From positions 62,001-126,000 of the forward strand of contig NZ_QXXQ01000010.1 in the NCBI RefSeq assembly GCF_003570715.1: a DNA stretch of 64,000 bases, read 5' to 3'. Each line of letters begins with the position of its first letter. The stretch's first letter is position 1. Below the pieces are notes generated by a model. It ran no database searches. It worked only from the letters and a program-made list of their open reading frames with translations, and was not told the DNA's origin. Shown here in pieces: positions 36,010-45,337 of the stretch. This stretch comes from Gemmobacter lutimaris (GTDB lineage: Bacteria; Pseudomonadota; Alphaproteobacteria; Rhodobacterales; Rhodobacteraceae). Made by a program: the position numbers and the translations under genes.

Positions 36010-36942
36010 ATGGCCCTGACGCTTTCGCTCAATACCAATCCGCTGGTAAACCGCTTCGCCGATCCCGATGACCTGATCGACACCGTGGCGCGCGACCTGC
36101 GCATCCGCGACCTGCAACTGACGCATGAGTTCATCAACCCGAGCTGGCCCGCCCCGGTGATCCGCCGCCTGACCCGGCAGATGGGCGCCGCGCTGGCGCG
36201 CACCGGGGTGCGGGTGACCAGCGGCATGACCGGGCCTTATGGGCGGCTCAACCATTTCGGCCATCCCGACCGCGACGTGCGGCGCTATTATATGGACTGG
36301 TTCAAGACCTTCGCCGACATCACCGCCGATTTGGGCGGCACTTCGGTCGGCACACAATTCGCCATCTTCACCTATCAGGATTACGACGATCCGGCGCGGC
36401 GCGAGGCGCTGATCCAGACCGCGATCGACTGCTGGGCCGAGGTGGCGGAACACGCCAAATCCGCCGGGCTGCGCTATGTGTTCTGGGAACCGATGAGCGT
36501 GGGCCGCGAATTTGGCGAAACCATCGCCGCCGCGCTGGCGCTGCAAGACCGGCTGACGGCGGCGCATATGGCCGTGCCGATGTGGATGATGGCCGACATT
36601 GACCATGGCGATGTGACCAGCCCCAACCCCGCCGATACCGACCCTTACGCCTGGGCGCGGGCGGTGCCGAAGGTCAGCCCGATCATCCATATCAAGCAGT
36701 CGATGATGGACAAATCGGGCCACCGCCCCTTTACGGCCGCCTTCAACGCCAAAGGCTCGATCCAGCCCGAACCGCTGCTGGCCGCCTTTGCCGAAGGCGG
36801 CGCGATGGATAACGAGATCTGCCTTGAACTCAGCTTCAAGGAACGCGAGCCGAATGACCGGCAGGTGATCGCGCAGATCGCCGAAAGCGTGGCTTTCTGG
36901 GCGCCGCATATCGACAGCGGCGCGCAAAACCTGAATATCTGA
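36010..36942 (+). CDS. eryC: Tetrulose 4-phosphate racemase, xylose-isomerase-like TIM barrel
   Basis: 310 aa from the ATG at 36010 (MALTLSLNTNPLVNRFADP). AP-endonuclease-2/xylose-isomerase-like barrel with acidic and His metal-ligand candidates in LQLTHEFINPSW, YVFWEPMSVGREFGET, MMADIDHGD and IIHIKQSMMD. Brucella EryC, once called a dehydrogenase, was shown to convert L-3-tetrulose 4-phosphate to the D isomer. The N-terminal start and length fit EryC. 7 bp after eryB. Confidence 0.9.
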   Translation: MALTLSLNTNPLVNRFADPDDLIDTVARDLRIRDLQLTHEFINPSWPAPVIRRLTRQMGAALARTGVRVTSGMTGPYGRLNHFGHPDRDVRRYYMDWFKTFADITADLGGTSVGTQFAIFTYQDYDDPARREALIQTAIDCWAEVAEHAKSAGLRYVFWEPMSVGREFGETIAAALALQDRLTAAHMAVPMWMMADIDHGDVTSPNPADTDPYAWARAVPKVSPIIHIKQSMMDKSGHRPFTAAFNAKGSIQPEPLLAAFAEGGAMDNEICLELSFKEREPNDRQVIAQIAESVAFWAPHIDSGAQNLNI

Positions 36943-36967
36943 GGTCGCATAACCCCGGAGCCCGCCG

Positions 36968-38110
36968 ATGACCCAAGCCTTCGCCTTCGCCACCGCAACC
37001 GAAATCCTGTTCGGACGCGGAAAGCTGGTCGAGGCACCGGGCCGCATCGCGGCCTTGGGGCGGCGTGTCCTGCTGGTTGGCGGGGCGACACCTGCCCGTG
37101 CGGCGCCACTGGCCTCCGCGCTGGCAGCAGCAGGTTGCACGGTCACGCATATCGCCGTGCCGCGTGAACCCGATGTGCCGCTGATCGAGGCCGGGGTGGC
37201 ACTGGCCCGCACCACGGGCGCCGAAGTCGTCGTGGCCCTCGGCGGCGGGGCGGTGATCGACGCGGGCAAGGCCATCGCCGCCATGGTGCCCGCCCCGCGC
37301 CCGATGCTGGACCATCTGGAGGTCGTGGGCCTTGGCCTGCCGCTGGATGTGCCCCCCCTGCCCTTCGTTGCCATCCCCACCACGGCCGGCACCGGGGCCG
37401 AGGTCACGCGCAACGCTGTGATCGGCGTGCCGGATCACGCCCGCAAGGTCAGCCTGCGCGACGCGCGGATGCTGCCGCGTCTGGCGCTGGTCGATCCGGC
37501 GCTGACCGATGGCTGCCCGCGCGCCATAACGCTCGCCTCGGGGCTGGATGCGATCACGCAGGTAATCGAGCCTTTCACCAGCACCCGCGCCAACCCGCTG
37601 ACCGATGCGCTTTGCGCCGATGCCATCCCGCGCGGTCTGGCGGCGCTGCAACGGCTGATGCAGGGCGAGGACGCACCGGCGCGCGACGAAATGGCTTGGG
37701 TAAGCCTGTGCGGCGGCCTCGCGCTGGCCAATGCCGGGCTGGGCGCCGTGCACGGGCTGGCCGGCCCGCTTGGCGGGCTGACCGGCGCCGCGCATGGCGC
37801 GATCTGCGGCGCGCTTCTGCCGCATGTGCTGCGCGCCAATCGCCGTGCGGTGACCGATCCGGCGCGGCTGGACCGGGTGGCAGGCTGGCTTGCCGCAGCC
37901 TTCGACACGGCGCCCGACATGGACAGTGCCGCACAGGCTCTGTCTGTATGGTCGCAAAGCGCCGGTCTGCCCGGCCTGGCCGCGCAAGGCATCGGTCCAA
38001 AGGCCCGCGCCGCAGCGGCACAGGCCGCCGCCACTTCGTCCTCGATGAAGGCCAATCCGGCGGCTCTGTCGGAAGCCGATCTTGTCGCCGTCCAAGACGC
38101 CGCCGCCTGA
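36968..38110 (+). CDS. Iron-containing (group III) alcohol dehydrogenase family protein
   Basis: 380 aa. Nucleotide-binding GGGAVIDAGKAIAAM (about 93-107) and TTAGTGAEVTRNAVI are typical. The metal site reads GLDAITQVIEPF, so the His of the usual D-x3-H is Gln; the two later His are kept (AVHGLAGPLGG and AAHGAICGALLPH). A subset of the family carries this Gln, so metal use may differ. It sits between eryC and eryD with short gaps (25 and 10 bp) and may oxidise or reduce a polyol or aldehyde side product. Substrate unknown. Confidence 0.85.
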   Translation: MTQAFAFATATEILFGRGKLVEAPGRIAALGRRVLLVGGATPARAAPLASALAAAGCTVTHIAVPREPDVPLIEAGVALARTTGAEVVVALGGGAVIDAGKAIAAMVPAPRPMLDHLEVVGLGLPLDVPPLPFVAIPTTAGTGAEVTRNAVIGVPDHARKVSLRDARMLPRLALVDPALTDGCPRAITLASGLDAITQVIEPFTSTRANPLTDALCADAIPRGLAALQRLMQGEDAPARDEMAWVSLCGGLALANAGLGAVHGLAGPLGGLTGAAHGAICGALLPHVLRANRRAVTDPARLDRVAGWLAAAFDTAPDMDSAAQALSVWSQSAGLPGLAAQGIGPKARAAAAQAAATSSSMKANPAALSEADLVAVQDAAA

Positions 38111-38120
38111 AAGGAAGCCC

Positions 38121-39080
38121 ATGGCCCGCCGCAGCCCGCTTGACCCCGAGGAAAGCCTCGCCATCCGCGCGGCCTGGCTGCATTACGCGGGCGGGCTGAC
38201 ACAGGCCGCCGTGGCGAAACGGCTGGGCCTGCCCTCGGTGAAAACCCACCGGCTGATCGCGCGGGCGGTGGCGGACGGTGCGGTCAAGGTGTCCATCGAC
38301 GGCGCGATTGTCGAATGCGTGGAACTGGAGCAACAGTTGGCCACCCGCTACGGGCTGGAAAGCTGCGAGGTTGCCCCCGATCTGGGGGAAGAAGGGCTGC
38401 CGCTGCGCGCGCTGGGCCTGGCGGGCGCGGGCTTCCTGCGGCGGGTCATTGAAAGCGGTGAACATGCGGTGATCGGCCTTGGCCATGGCCGAACGCTCGC
38501 CGCCGCCGTTCAGCAACTGCCGCGCTTTGACGCCGGGGGCACGCGCTTCGTCTCGCTTCTGGGCGGGTTGACGCGGAACTACGCCGCCAACCCGCATGAC
38601 GTGATGCACCGCATGGCCGAAAAGACCGGCGCGCAATCCTATGTCATGCCGGTGCCCTTCTTCGCCAATTCGGCCGAGGACCGGGCGATCCTGCTGGCAC
38701 AACCCGGCGTGCGCGAGGTGTTCGACATGTCAAACGGCGCCGGGCTGAAGGTGGTGGGCATCGGCACCGCCGACGCCGATGCACAGCTTGTTGCCTCGGG
38801 CATGATCGAGCCGCGCGAGATCGCCGAGATCAATGCGGCGGGCGGCGCGGGCGAGATGCTGGGCCATTTCTTCGACGCCACCGGGCATGTGCTGGAAACC
38901 ACGCTGACGGCACGGACCTTGGCCGTGGATCTGGACGGGCCAGAGGGCAGCCATGTCGTCGCCATCGCAGGCGGTCCGGGCAAGGTGGCGGCTGTGCGGG
39001 CGGTATTGAACAGCGGGCGGTTGCGGGGCCTCATCACCGACGAGGCCACCGCCATGGCATTGATGGCGGACGCGGGCTAG
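38121..39080 (+). CDS. eryD: Sugar-binding transcriptional regulator EryD (SorC/DeoR-type)
   Basis: 319 aa from the ATG at 38121. An N-terminal helix-turn-helix ([25 protein letters not shown], about 28-52) is followed by the SorC sugar-phosphate-binding domain with [27 protein letters not shown] and [15 protein letters not shown]. EryD represses ery genes until erythritol or its phosphate is present. Last gene of the eryABC-adh-eryD operon; its TAG stop shares a CTAG with the convergent tkt stop. Confidence 0.9.
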   Translation: MARRSPLDPEESLAIRAAWLHYAGGLTQAAVAKRLGLPSVKTHRLIARAVADGAVKVSIDGAIVECVELEQQLATRYGLESCEVAPDLGEEGLPLRALGLAGAGFLRRVIESGEHAVIGLGHGRTLAAAVQQLPRFDAGGTRFVSLLGGLTRNYAANPHDVMHRMAEKTGAQSYVMPVPFFANSAEDRAILLAQPGVREVFDMSNGAGLKVVGIGTADADAQLVASGMIEPREIAEINAAGGAGEMLGHFFDATGHVLETTLTARTLAVDLDGPEGSHVVAIAGGPGKVAAVRAVLNSGRLRGLITDEATAMALMADAG

Positions 39081-41095
39081 CCCCGCGCCAAAAGCTTCGC
39101 CCGCGCCATGATCGCCTCTTTGGTGATGCCAAACTCCTGATACAGCCGCTCTGCCGGGGCAGAGGCGCCGAAGCCGGGCATACCGATCACGTCATCCTCC
39201 GATGCGACATAGCGGGTCCAGCCGAACTTGCCCGCAGCCTCGACCGCGATGCGGGGGGCATCGCCCATCACAATGGCACGGTATTCGGCGCTCTGCGCCT
39301 CGAACAGTTCCCACGACGGCATCGAGACGACAGCGACCGCCATGCCTTCGCCATGCAGCGCCTCGGCCGCCTCGACCGCCAACGCGACCTCGGTGCCGGT
39401 GGCGATCAGCGTCACATCCCGCCCTTCGCCGAACTGGCGGATCACATAGGCGCCCTTCGCGGTCAGGTTTTCGGCTCCCGCCTCCAGACGCAGTTGCGGC
39501 ACGTCCTGACGCGACAGCGCCATCAGCGAGGGCACATGGCGGTTGCGAATGGCGATATCCCAGGCTTCCAGCGTTTCCACCACATCGGCGGGGCGGAACA
39601 CCGTCAGCCCCGGAATGGCGCGCAACGAGGCCATGTGTTCGATCGGCTGGTGGGTCGGACCGTCCTCGCCCAGACCGATGCTGTCATGCGTCATCACATA
39701 GACGACCCCCAGCCCCATCAGCGCCGAAAGCCGGATCGCATTGCGGCAATAGTCGGAAAACACAAGGAACGTGCCACCATAAGGGAGGAACCCGCCATGC
39801 AGGGCGAAGCCGTTCATCGCCGCAGCCATCCCGAATTCGCGCACGCCATAGCCGATGTAACGGCCCGGCGCCTCGCGCGTATACTGGCTGTCCACCGCCG
39901 GAACGCGCGTGAGGTTCGACCCGGTCAGATCAGCCGAGCCGCCGATCATTTCAGGCAGCGCCGGGGTCAGTGCCTCCAGCGCCATCTGGCTGGCCTTGCG
40001 GGTGGCGGCTTTCTTCGGCTGGGCAAAAAGTGTCGCACGCGCTTTGGCCAGTGCCGCCTCATAACCGGCAGGCAGATCGCACGACAGGCGGCGCAGAAAT
40101 TCGGTGCGTTCCGACTCGGGGCGGGCGGCAAGGCGTGCCTCCCATGCCGCACGGTCCGCAGCCCCGCGCACCCCGATGGCCCGCCATTCGGCGCCCAATT
40201 CGGCGGGAATTTCAAACGGCGCAGCAGTCCAGCCCAGCGCCGCCTTGGTCGCCTCTGCCTCCGCCGTGCCCAGCGGGGCGCCATGCACCGCATAGGTGCC
40301 TGCCTTGCCGGGCGAACCGAAGCCGATCACGGTTTTCAGGGCGATCAGCGAGGGCTTCGCGGTTTCCGCCTTGGCCGCCGCGATGGCTGCATCCAGCGCC
40401 TGCCCGTCATGGCCATCGCAGCTTTGCACATGCCATCCACAGGCCCGCAGACGCGCAGGCACATCCTCGGAGAAACTGACTGACGTTGGCCCATCAATGG
40501 TGATGGCATTGTCATCGTAAAGCACGATCAGCTTGCCCAGCCCTAGATGTCCGGCAAGGCTGATCGCTTCTTGCCCGATGCCCTCTTGCAGGCAGCCATC
40601 GCCCAGAAACACATAGGTATGGTGGTCCACCAGATCGGCGCCGAACTCGGCCGCCAGCCGCTGTTCCGCCAGCGCCATGCCAACGGCGGTGGCTATGCCC
40701 TGCCCCAGCGGCCCGGTCGTGACCTCGATCCCTTGCGCATGGCCATATTCCGGGTGGCCCGCCGTAATCGCGCCCCATTGCCGGAAATTGCGGATCTGAT
40801 CCAGCGTCATATCCTCATAGCCGGTCAGATGCAGCAGCCCGTAAAGCAGCATCGAGGCATGGCCGTTCGACAGCACGAAACGATCGCGATCCGGCCATCC
40901 GGGATTCTTCGCGTCAAATTTCAGGTGCTTGCGGAACAGCACGGCAGCCGCATCCGCCATCCCCATCGGTGCGCCGGGATGACCGGATTTCGCCGCCTCC
41001 ACCGCGTCGATGGCCAGCGCGCGCAGGCAGTTGGCAAGCGCAAAGTTCTGCGGGTCAAGCGCGGCCTTGGCCGCGATGGCGTTGTCCATCGGCAT
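39077..41095 (-). CDS. tkt: Transketolase
   Basis: 672 aa from the ATG at 41095, which has AGGAGGA 7 nt upstream. The thiamine-diphosphate motif is [28 protein letters not shown] (about 155-190); [20 protein letters not shown] and [19 protein letters not shown] are transketolase signatures. It moves two-carbon units between erythrose 4-phosphate, fructose 6-phosphate and pentose phosphates, so it can drain the end product of the erythritol pathway. Transcribed divergently from deoR. Confidence 0.95.
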   Translation of the reverse strand: MPMDNAIAAKAALDPQNFALANCLRALAIDAVEAAKSGHPGAPMGMADAAAVLFRKHLKFDAKNPGWPDRDRFVLSNGHASMLLYGLLHLTGYEDMTLDQIRNFRQWGAITAGHPEYGHAQGIEVTTGPLGQGIATAVGMALAEQRLAAEFGADLVDHHTYVFLGDGCLQEGIGQEAISLAGHLGLGKLIVLYDDNAITIDGPTSVSFSEDVPARLRACGWHVQSCDGHDGQALDAAIAAAKAETAKPSLIALKTVIGFGSPGKAGTYAVHGAPLGTAEAEATKAALGWTAAPFEIPAELGAEWRAIGVRGAADRAAWEARLAARPESERTEFLRRLSCDLPAGYEAALAKARATLFAQPKKAATRKASQMALEALTPALPEMIGGSADLTGSNLTRVPAVDSQYTREAPGRYIGYGVREFGMAAAMNGFALHGGFLPYGGTFLVFSDYCRNAIRLSALMGLGVVYVMTHDSIGLGEDGPTHQPIEHMASLRAIPGLTVFRPADVVETLEAWDIAIRNRHVPSLMALSRQDVPQLRLEAGAENLTAKGAYVIRQFGEGRDVTLIATGTEVALAVEAAEALHGEGMAVAVVSMPSWELFEAQSAEYRAIVMGDAPRIAVEAAGKFGWTRYVASEDDVIGMPGFGASAPAERLYQEFGITKEAIMARAKLLARG

Positions 41096-41132
41096 GGGCG
41101 TCCTCCTGTTTGCGCTAACGTAACTTCCGCTC

Positions 41133-41193
41133 TGTGATTTCACAACAAAAATCACATCATAAATCACAAAATAACAATAATCATGTTGTGATA
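41133..41193. promoter_or_regulatory. Operator cluster between tkt and deoR
   Basis: An AT-rich stretch holds a perfect palindrome TGTGATTTCACA (41133-41144), then two direct AAATCACA-type copies (around 41150-41168), and a GTTGTGAT in the opposite sense near 41185-41192. All share a TCACA/TGTGA core. The site faces both tkt and the deoR-eryHI-fbp-fba operon. Binding by the adjacent DeoR protein is inferred from position and repetition. Confidence 0.6.
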
Positions 41194-41236
41194 TGCCGCG
41201 CCCATGTTAGAAAGCCATCAGCAGCAGGAGGGAATC

Positions 41237-42001
41237 GTGAAGCGCGAGGAACGCAGACAGGCGATCATGGATCTGCTGGTCGAGGCGCGCGCCGTCGATC
41301 TGGATGACCTGGCCGACCGCTTTGCCGTGTCGAAAATGACCATTCACCGCGATCTGGACGATCTGGAACAGGCGGGCCTGCTGCGCAAGGTGCGCGGCGG
41401 CGCCACCATCGAGGCGGGAACCCAGTTCGAAAGCGATTTCCGCATCCGCGAATTGCAGGACGGCGCCGCCAAGGCCCGCATGGCCCGCGCAGCACTGGAG
41501 CTGATCGAACCGGGCATGACAGTGATGATCAACGATGGCTCCATGGCCGCACTGCTGGGTGCCTCGCTGGTGGAAAAGCGGCCGCTGACCGTCATTACCA
41601 ACAACGCCGCCATCATCGACCGGCTGCGCAATGAAGCCGGGATCACCCTCATCGCGCTGGGCGGCGTGTTCAGCGCCAAGTTCAACGGCTTTTTCGGCGT
41701 GGTGACCGAGGGCGCGCTGGCGCGGCTGCGCGCCGACATCGCCTTCATCTCCTCCCCTGCCGTCTCGGGCCTGCAAGCCTTTCACATGGATGACGCCGTG
41801 GTGCGCGCTAAGCGCGCCATGATGGCGGCTTCGGCCCGCTGCTGCCTGCTGGTAAACCACACCCGTTTCGGCCGCTCGGCGCTGCATGTGCTGGCCGACC
41901 TGACGGAATTCGACACCATCATCACCGACGATGCCCCCGCGCCCGAGGATCGCGCCGCGCTGGACCGCGCGGGGATCGCCCTGACCATCGCCAAGGATTG
42001 A
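41237..42001 (+). CDS. DeoR-family regulator of the eryHI operon
   Basis: 254 aa from the GTG at 41237, selected because AGGAGGG lies 4 nt upstream; an ATG at 41204 is in frame but without such a site. N-terminal DeoR helix-turn-helix (VDLDDLADRFAVSKMTIHRDLDDLEQAGLLRKVRGGA), then a phosphosugar-sensing domain with MINDGSMAALLGA and VITNNAAIIDRL. Rhizobial ery loci have a DeoR gene in the same place before tpiB-rpiB. Candidate ligand: a tetrose or sugar phosphate. Confidence 0.88.
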   Translation: MKREERRQAIMDLLVEARAVDLDDLADRFAVSKMTIHRDLDDLEQAGLLRKVRGGATIEAGTQFESDFRIRELQDGAAKARMARAALELIEPGMTVMINDGSMAALLGASLVEKRPLTVITNNAAIIDRLRNEAGITLIALGGVFSAKFNGFFGVVTEGALARLRADIAFISSPAVSGLQAFHMDDAVVRAKRAMMAASARCCLLVNHTRFGRSALHVLADLTEFDTIITDDAPAPEDRAALDRAGIALTIAKD

Positions 42002-42004
42002 CAC

Positions 42005-42769
42005 ATGGAACCGCAAGTCTGGATCGGCACAAGCTGGAAGATGAACAAGCTGCTGACCGATGGCCGCGCCTTCGCCGAAGGGCTGCGCGCTGCCGACGCC
42101 GCACGCGACCCGCGCATCCAGCGCTTTGTCATACCGCCCTTCACCCTTGTGCGCGAAGTCAAGGCGGCGCTGGCCGATACCAGCGTCAAGGTCGGTGCGC
42201 AGAACATGCATTGGGCCGATGACGGTGCCTGGACCGGCGAGGTTTCGCCCCTGATGCTGAAGGATTGCGGGCTGGACATCGTGGAACTGGGCCACAGCGA
42301 ACGGCGCGAACATTTCGGCGAGACCGACAAGACCGTCGGCCTCAAGACCGAGGCGGCGGTGCGTCACGGGCTGATCCCGCTGATCTGCATCGGCGAAACG
42401 CTGGCTGAGCGCGAATCAGGTCGCGCGCAAGAGGTGCTGGAGACGCAGGTGCGTGGCGCCCTGGGCAAGCTTTCGGGGGCGCAGAAACAGGCGCAGATCC
42501 TGCTGGCGTATGAACCCGTCTGGGCCATCGGGGTGAACGGCATCCCCGCGACCTCCGATTACGCCGATGCGCGTCAGGCCGAGATCATCGCGGTGGCCGA
42601 AGACGTGCTCGGCCGCCGCATCCCCTGCCTCTACGGCGGCTCGGTCAATCCGGGCAACTGCGAGGAACTCATTTCCTGCCCGCATATCGACGGGCTGTTC
42701 ATCGGGCGCTCGGCGTGGAATGTCGAAGGTTACCTCGACATTCTGGCCCGCTGCGCCGCCAAACTGTGA
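42005..42769 (+). CDS. eryH: EryH: triosephosphate-isomerase-like tetrulose 4-phosphate isomerase
   Basis: 254 aa. TIM-fold with the catalytic Lys in GTSWKMNK, His in VELGHSERR and Glu in AYEPVWAIG, and phosphate-loop YGGSVNPGN. The SWKMNK start (rather than NWKMN) and the ery context mark it as TpiA2/EryH, shown in Brucella to turn D-3-tetrulose 4-phosphate into an intermediate towards erythrose 4-phosphate. It follows deoR after 3 bp. Ordinary triosephosphate isomerase activity is the alternative. Confidence 0.87.
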   Translation: MEPQVWIGTSWKMNKLLTDGRAFAEGLRAADAARDPRIQRFVIPPFTLVREVKAALADTSVKVGAQNMHWADDGAWTGEVSPLMLKDCGLDIVELGHSERREHFGETDKTVGLKTEAAVRHGLIPLICIGETLAERESGRAQEVLETQVRGALGKLSGAQKQAQILLAYEPVWAIGVNGIPATSDYADARQAEIIAVAEDVLGRRIPCLYGGSVNPGNCEELISCPHIDGLFIGRSAWNVEGYLDILARCAAKL

Positions 42770-42780
42770 AGGATCACGAC

Positions 42781-43242
42781 ATGAAACTGGCAATTGCAGG
42801 CGACAGCGCGGGTGAAGGTCTGGCCAAGGTTCTGGCCGACTACCTGAAAGGCAAGCACGATGTGGCCGAGATCAGCCGCACCGATGCCGGCCCCGATACC
42901 TTCTACGCCAACCTCTCGGACCGCGTGGCGAGCGCGGTTCTGGCCGGCACCTATGACCGGGCGATCCTTGTCTGTGGCACCGGCATCGGCGTCTGCATCG
43001 CGGCGAACAAGGTGCCGGGCATCCGCGCCGCGCTGACGCATGACACCTATTCCGCCGAACGCGCCGCGCTGTCGAATAATGCGCAGATCATCACTATGGG
43101 CGCCCGCGTCATCGGAACGGAGCTTGCGAAGGCTATTGCGGATGCATGGTTGGCCGAAACGATGAATTTTGACGCGAATGGCCGGTCCGCCAGCAATGTT
43201 TGCGCCATTGATGAGGTGGACGCGAAGTACAACAAGCGGTAA
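42781..43242 (+). CDS. eryI: EryI: RpiB-like D-erythrose 4-phosphate isomerase
   Basis: 153 aa from the ATG at 42781. RpiB/LacAB-fold with the active-site Cys in [23 protein letters not shown] (about 60-80) and a His in [23 protein letters not shown]. In Brucella the homologue makes D-erythrose 4-phosphate, the last isomerisation of erythritol catabolism. 11 bp after eryH. Ribose 5-phosphate isomerase B is the close family relative. Confidence 0.87.
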   Translation: MKLAIAGDSAGEGLAKVLADYLKGKHDVAEISRTDAGPDTFYANLSDRVASAVLAGTYDRAILVCGTGIGVCIAANKVPGIRAALTHDTYSAERAALSNNAQIITMGARVIGTELAKAIADAWLAETMNFDANGRSASNVCAIDEVDAKYNKR

Positions 43243-43305
43243 TCGCTTGATGAGAGAGCTTGACGGGGTGCGTTGGCCCGCACCCCTGCAAATCCGAAAG
43301 GGGCA

Positions 43306-44298
43306 ATGATGCTTCGCCTGCCCAATGACGGCGCTGCCACCGGCACGCCGCTGGACGAATACCTGCGCGCGCGCGGCGGGGCGGCGGCTATCGTCGCGGC
43401 ACTCGCCCATGCCTTGCCACCGCTGGCCGACCGGCTGGCCGCCGGGCGCCTGCATGGCGACCCCGAGACCATCGTCGGCACCAACGATTCCGGCGACAAG
43501 CAGAAGGCGCTGGACGTTGCCGCGCATGATCACATGCTGGCGGCCCTTGCCGCCGCCGGTGTGCGCAAGGTGCTGTCGGAAGAAGCCGAGGCGGTGATCG
43601 ACCTTGCGCCCGAGGGCACCTTCGACGTGGCCATCGACCCGATCGACGGCTCCGGCTCTATCGGAATCGGCGCGCCGCTGGGGATGCTGTTTTCCATCCT
43701 GCCCGCCGCGCCCGAGGGCTTTCTGCGGACCGGCCGCGCCATCGTGGCGGCGGGCTATGCCTCTTTCGGGCATAGCTGCGACTTCGGCTTCTCGTTGGGC
43801 GAAGGCGTGATCATCGCCACCTTCGACCGCGAGCTGAACGGCTTTCGCATTGCCCGCGAGGGCGTGACGCTGAAGCCGGAAACGAAAAGCATCGCCTATA
43901 ACGCCTCGAACGAACGGCACTGGCCCGAGGGGCTGCAAGCCTGGGCGCGCGACCTGCGCGCCGGCAAGGAAGGCCCGCGCGGCAAGGATTTCAACATGCG
44001 CTGGCTGGCGGCGGCGGTGGGCGAACTACACCGCATCCTGCTGCAGGGCGGCGTGTTCCTCTATCCCGCCGACCGCCGCAAGGGATATGAAAACGGCCGC
44101 CTGCGGCTGGTCTATGAAGCCGCGCCCATCGCTTTCCTGATGGAACAGGCCGGCGGCAAGGCCACCGATGGCGCGATGCCGATCCTCGACCGGCAGCCGC
44201 AAGCCTTGCACGAAAATACCGCTTTGATCTTCGGCGCCGCGGAAGAGGTCGATACAATCGGCACCTACCTCGGCGCCCCCAACCCCCGACAAGGATGA
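43306..44298 (+). CDS. fbp: Class I fructose-1,6-bisphosphatase (possible sedoheptulose bisphosphatase)
   Basis: 330 aa from the ATG at 43306 behind GAAAGGGG. The metal and phosphate site [12 protein letters not shown] (about 116-127) and [32 protein letters not shown] (about 250-285) identify the class I FBPase family, not GlpX. In Calvin-cycle operons such enzymes also cleave sedoheptulose 1,7-bisphosphate. Here it lies between eryI (64 bp) and fba (4 bp) and would act on aldolase products. Confidence 0.9.
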   Translation: MMLRLPNDGAATGTPLDEYLRARGGAAAIVAALAHALPPLADRLAAGRLHGDPETIVGTNDSGDKQKALDVAAHDHMLAALAAAGVRKVLSEEAEAVIDLAPEGTFDVAIDPIDGSGSIGIGAPLGMLFSILPAAPEGFLRTGRAIVAAGYASFGHSCDFGFSLGEGVIIATFDRELNGFRIAREGVTLKPETKSIAYNASNERHWPEGLQAWARDLRAGKEGPRGKDFNMRWLAAAVGELHRILLQGGVFLYPADRRKGYENGRLRLVYEAAPIAFLMEQAGGKATDGAMPILDRQPQALHENTALIFGAAEEVDTIGTYLGAPNPRQG

Positions 44299-44302
44299 TT
44301 CC

Positions 44303-45337
44303 ATGGCCCGGATCACGCTTCGCCAACTGCTCGACCACGCCGCCGAAAACGGCTACGGCGTTCCCGCCTTCAACATCTCGAACATGGAACAGGGGCTGGC
44401 CATCATGGCCGCCGCGAAGGCGACCAATTCGCCGGTCATCATTCAGGCGAGCCGCGGCGCCCGCTCTTACGCCGGTGACCGCGTTCTGGCCCGCCTGATC
44501 GACGGCCTGACCGAAACCTACCCGAACATCCCGGTCTGCATGCACCTTGACCACGGCAACAACCTTGCCACCTGCGCGACCGCCATCCAGAACGGCTTCA
44601 CCTCGGTGATGATGGACGGGTCGCTGAAAGAGGACGGCAAGACCCCTGCCGACTACGCCTATAACCGCAACATCACCAAGGCGGTGGTCGATATGGCCCA
44701 TGCCTGCGGCGTGTCGGTCGAGGGCGAGCTGGGCGTTCTGGGCAGCCTTGAAACCGGGATGGGCGATCAGGAAGACGGCCATGGCGCGACCGAGAAGCTG
44801 AGCCATGATCAGCTTCTGACCGACCCGGCCGAAGCCGAGAAATTCGTGGCCGAAACCGGCGTCGATGCGCTGGCCATCGCCATGGGCACCTCGCATGGCG
44901 CTTACAAGTTCACCCGCAAACCCGACGGCGACATCCTTGCGATGCACGTCATCGAGGAAATTCACCGCCGCCTGCCGAACACCCATCTGGTGATGCACGG
45001 CTCGTCCTCGGTGCCCGAGGATCTGCAAAAGATCATCAATGCCTATGGCGGCGACATCAAGCCGACATGGGGCGTGCCGGTCGAGGAAATCCAGCGCGGC
45101 ATCAAATCGGGCGTGCGCAAGATCAACATCGACACCGACAACCGCCTTGCCGCGACCGCCGCGATCCGCAAATCTTTTGCGGAAGATCCGGCCGAGTTCG
45201 ACCCGCGCAAATATCTGAAGGCGGCGATGGGCATGATGACCGAGGTCTGCAAGCAGCGGTTCGAGGCTTTCGGCACCGCTGGCAACGCCGACAAGATCCG
45301 CGTCATGCCGGTCGAAGTCATGGCGAAACGCTACTGA
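44303..45337 (+). CDS. fba: Class II fructose-bisphosphate aldolase, Calvin-cycle subtype
   Basis: 344 aa. Zn-dependent aldolase with [10 protein letters not shown] (zinc His, about 80-89), [15 protein letters not shown], the SHGAYKF zinc-ligand block and [12 protein letters not shown]; this is the CbbA-type. It interconverts fructose 1,6-bisphosphate with triose phosphates and, in this subtype, often sedoheptulose bisphosphate with erythrose 4-phosphate and DHAP. Last gene of the deoR operon; the 3' 7 bp overlap the convergent ligase gene. Confidence 0.94.
   Translation: MARITLRQLLDHAAENGYGVPAFNISNMEQGLAIMAAAKATNSPVIIQASRGARSYAGDRVLARLIDGLTETYPNIPVCMHLDHGNNLATCATAIQNGFTSVMMDGSLKEDGKTPADYAYNRNITKAVVDMAHACGVSVEGELGVLGSLETGMGDQEDGHGATEKLSHDQLLTDPAEAEKFVAETGVDALAIAMGTSHGAYKFTRKPDGDILAMHVIEEIHRRLPNTHLVMHGSSSVPEDLQKIINAYGGDIKPTWGVPVEEIQRGIKSGVRKINIDTDNRLAATAAIRKSFAEDPAEFDPRKYLKAAMGMMTEVCKQRFEAFGTAGNADKIRVMPVEVMAKRY

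Noticed and set aside
35572-37413. Minus-strand frame of 613 codons opposite eryB-eryC-adh
   Set aside because: It crosses three real plus-strand genes, shows no family motif, and is Arg/Gly/His-biased as expected for a shadow frame.
43306-44298. GlpX (class II) fructose bisphosphatase
   Set aside because: The DPIDGSGSI and C-terminal GGVFLYP blocks belong to the class I Fbp family, not GlpX.
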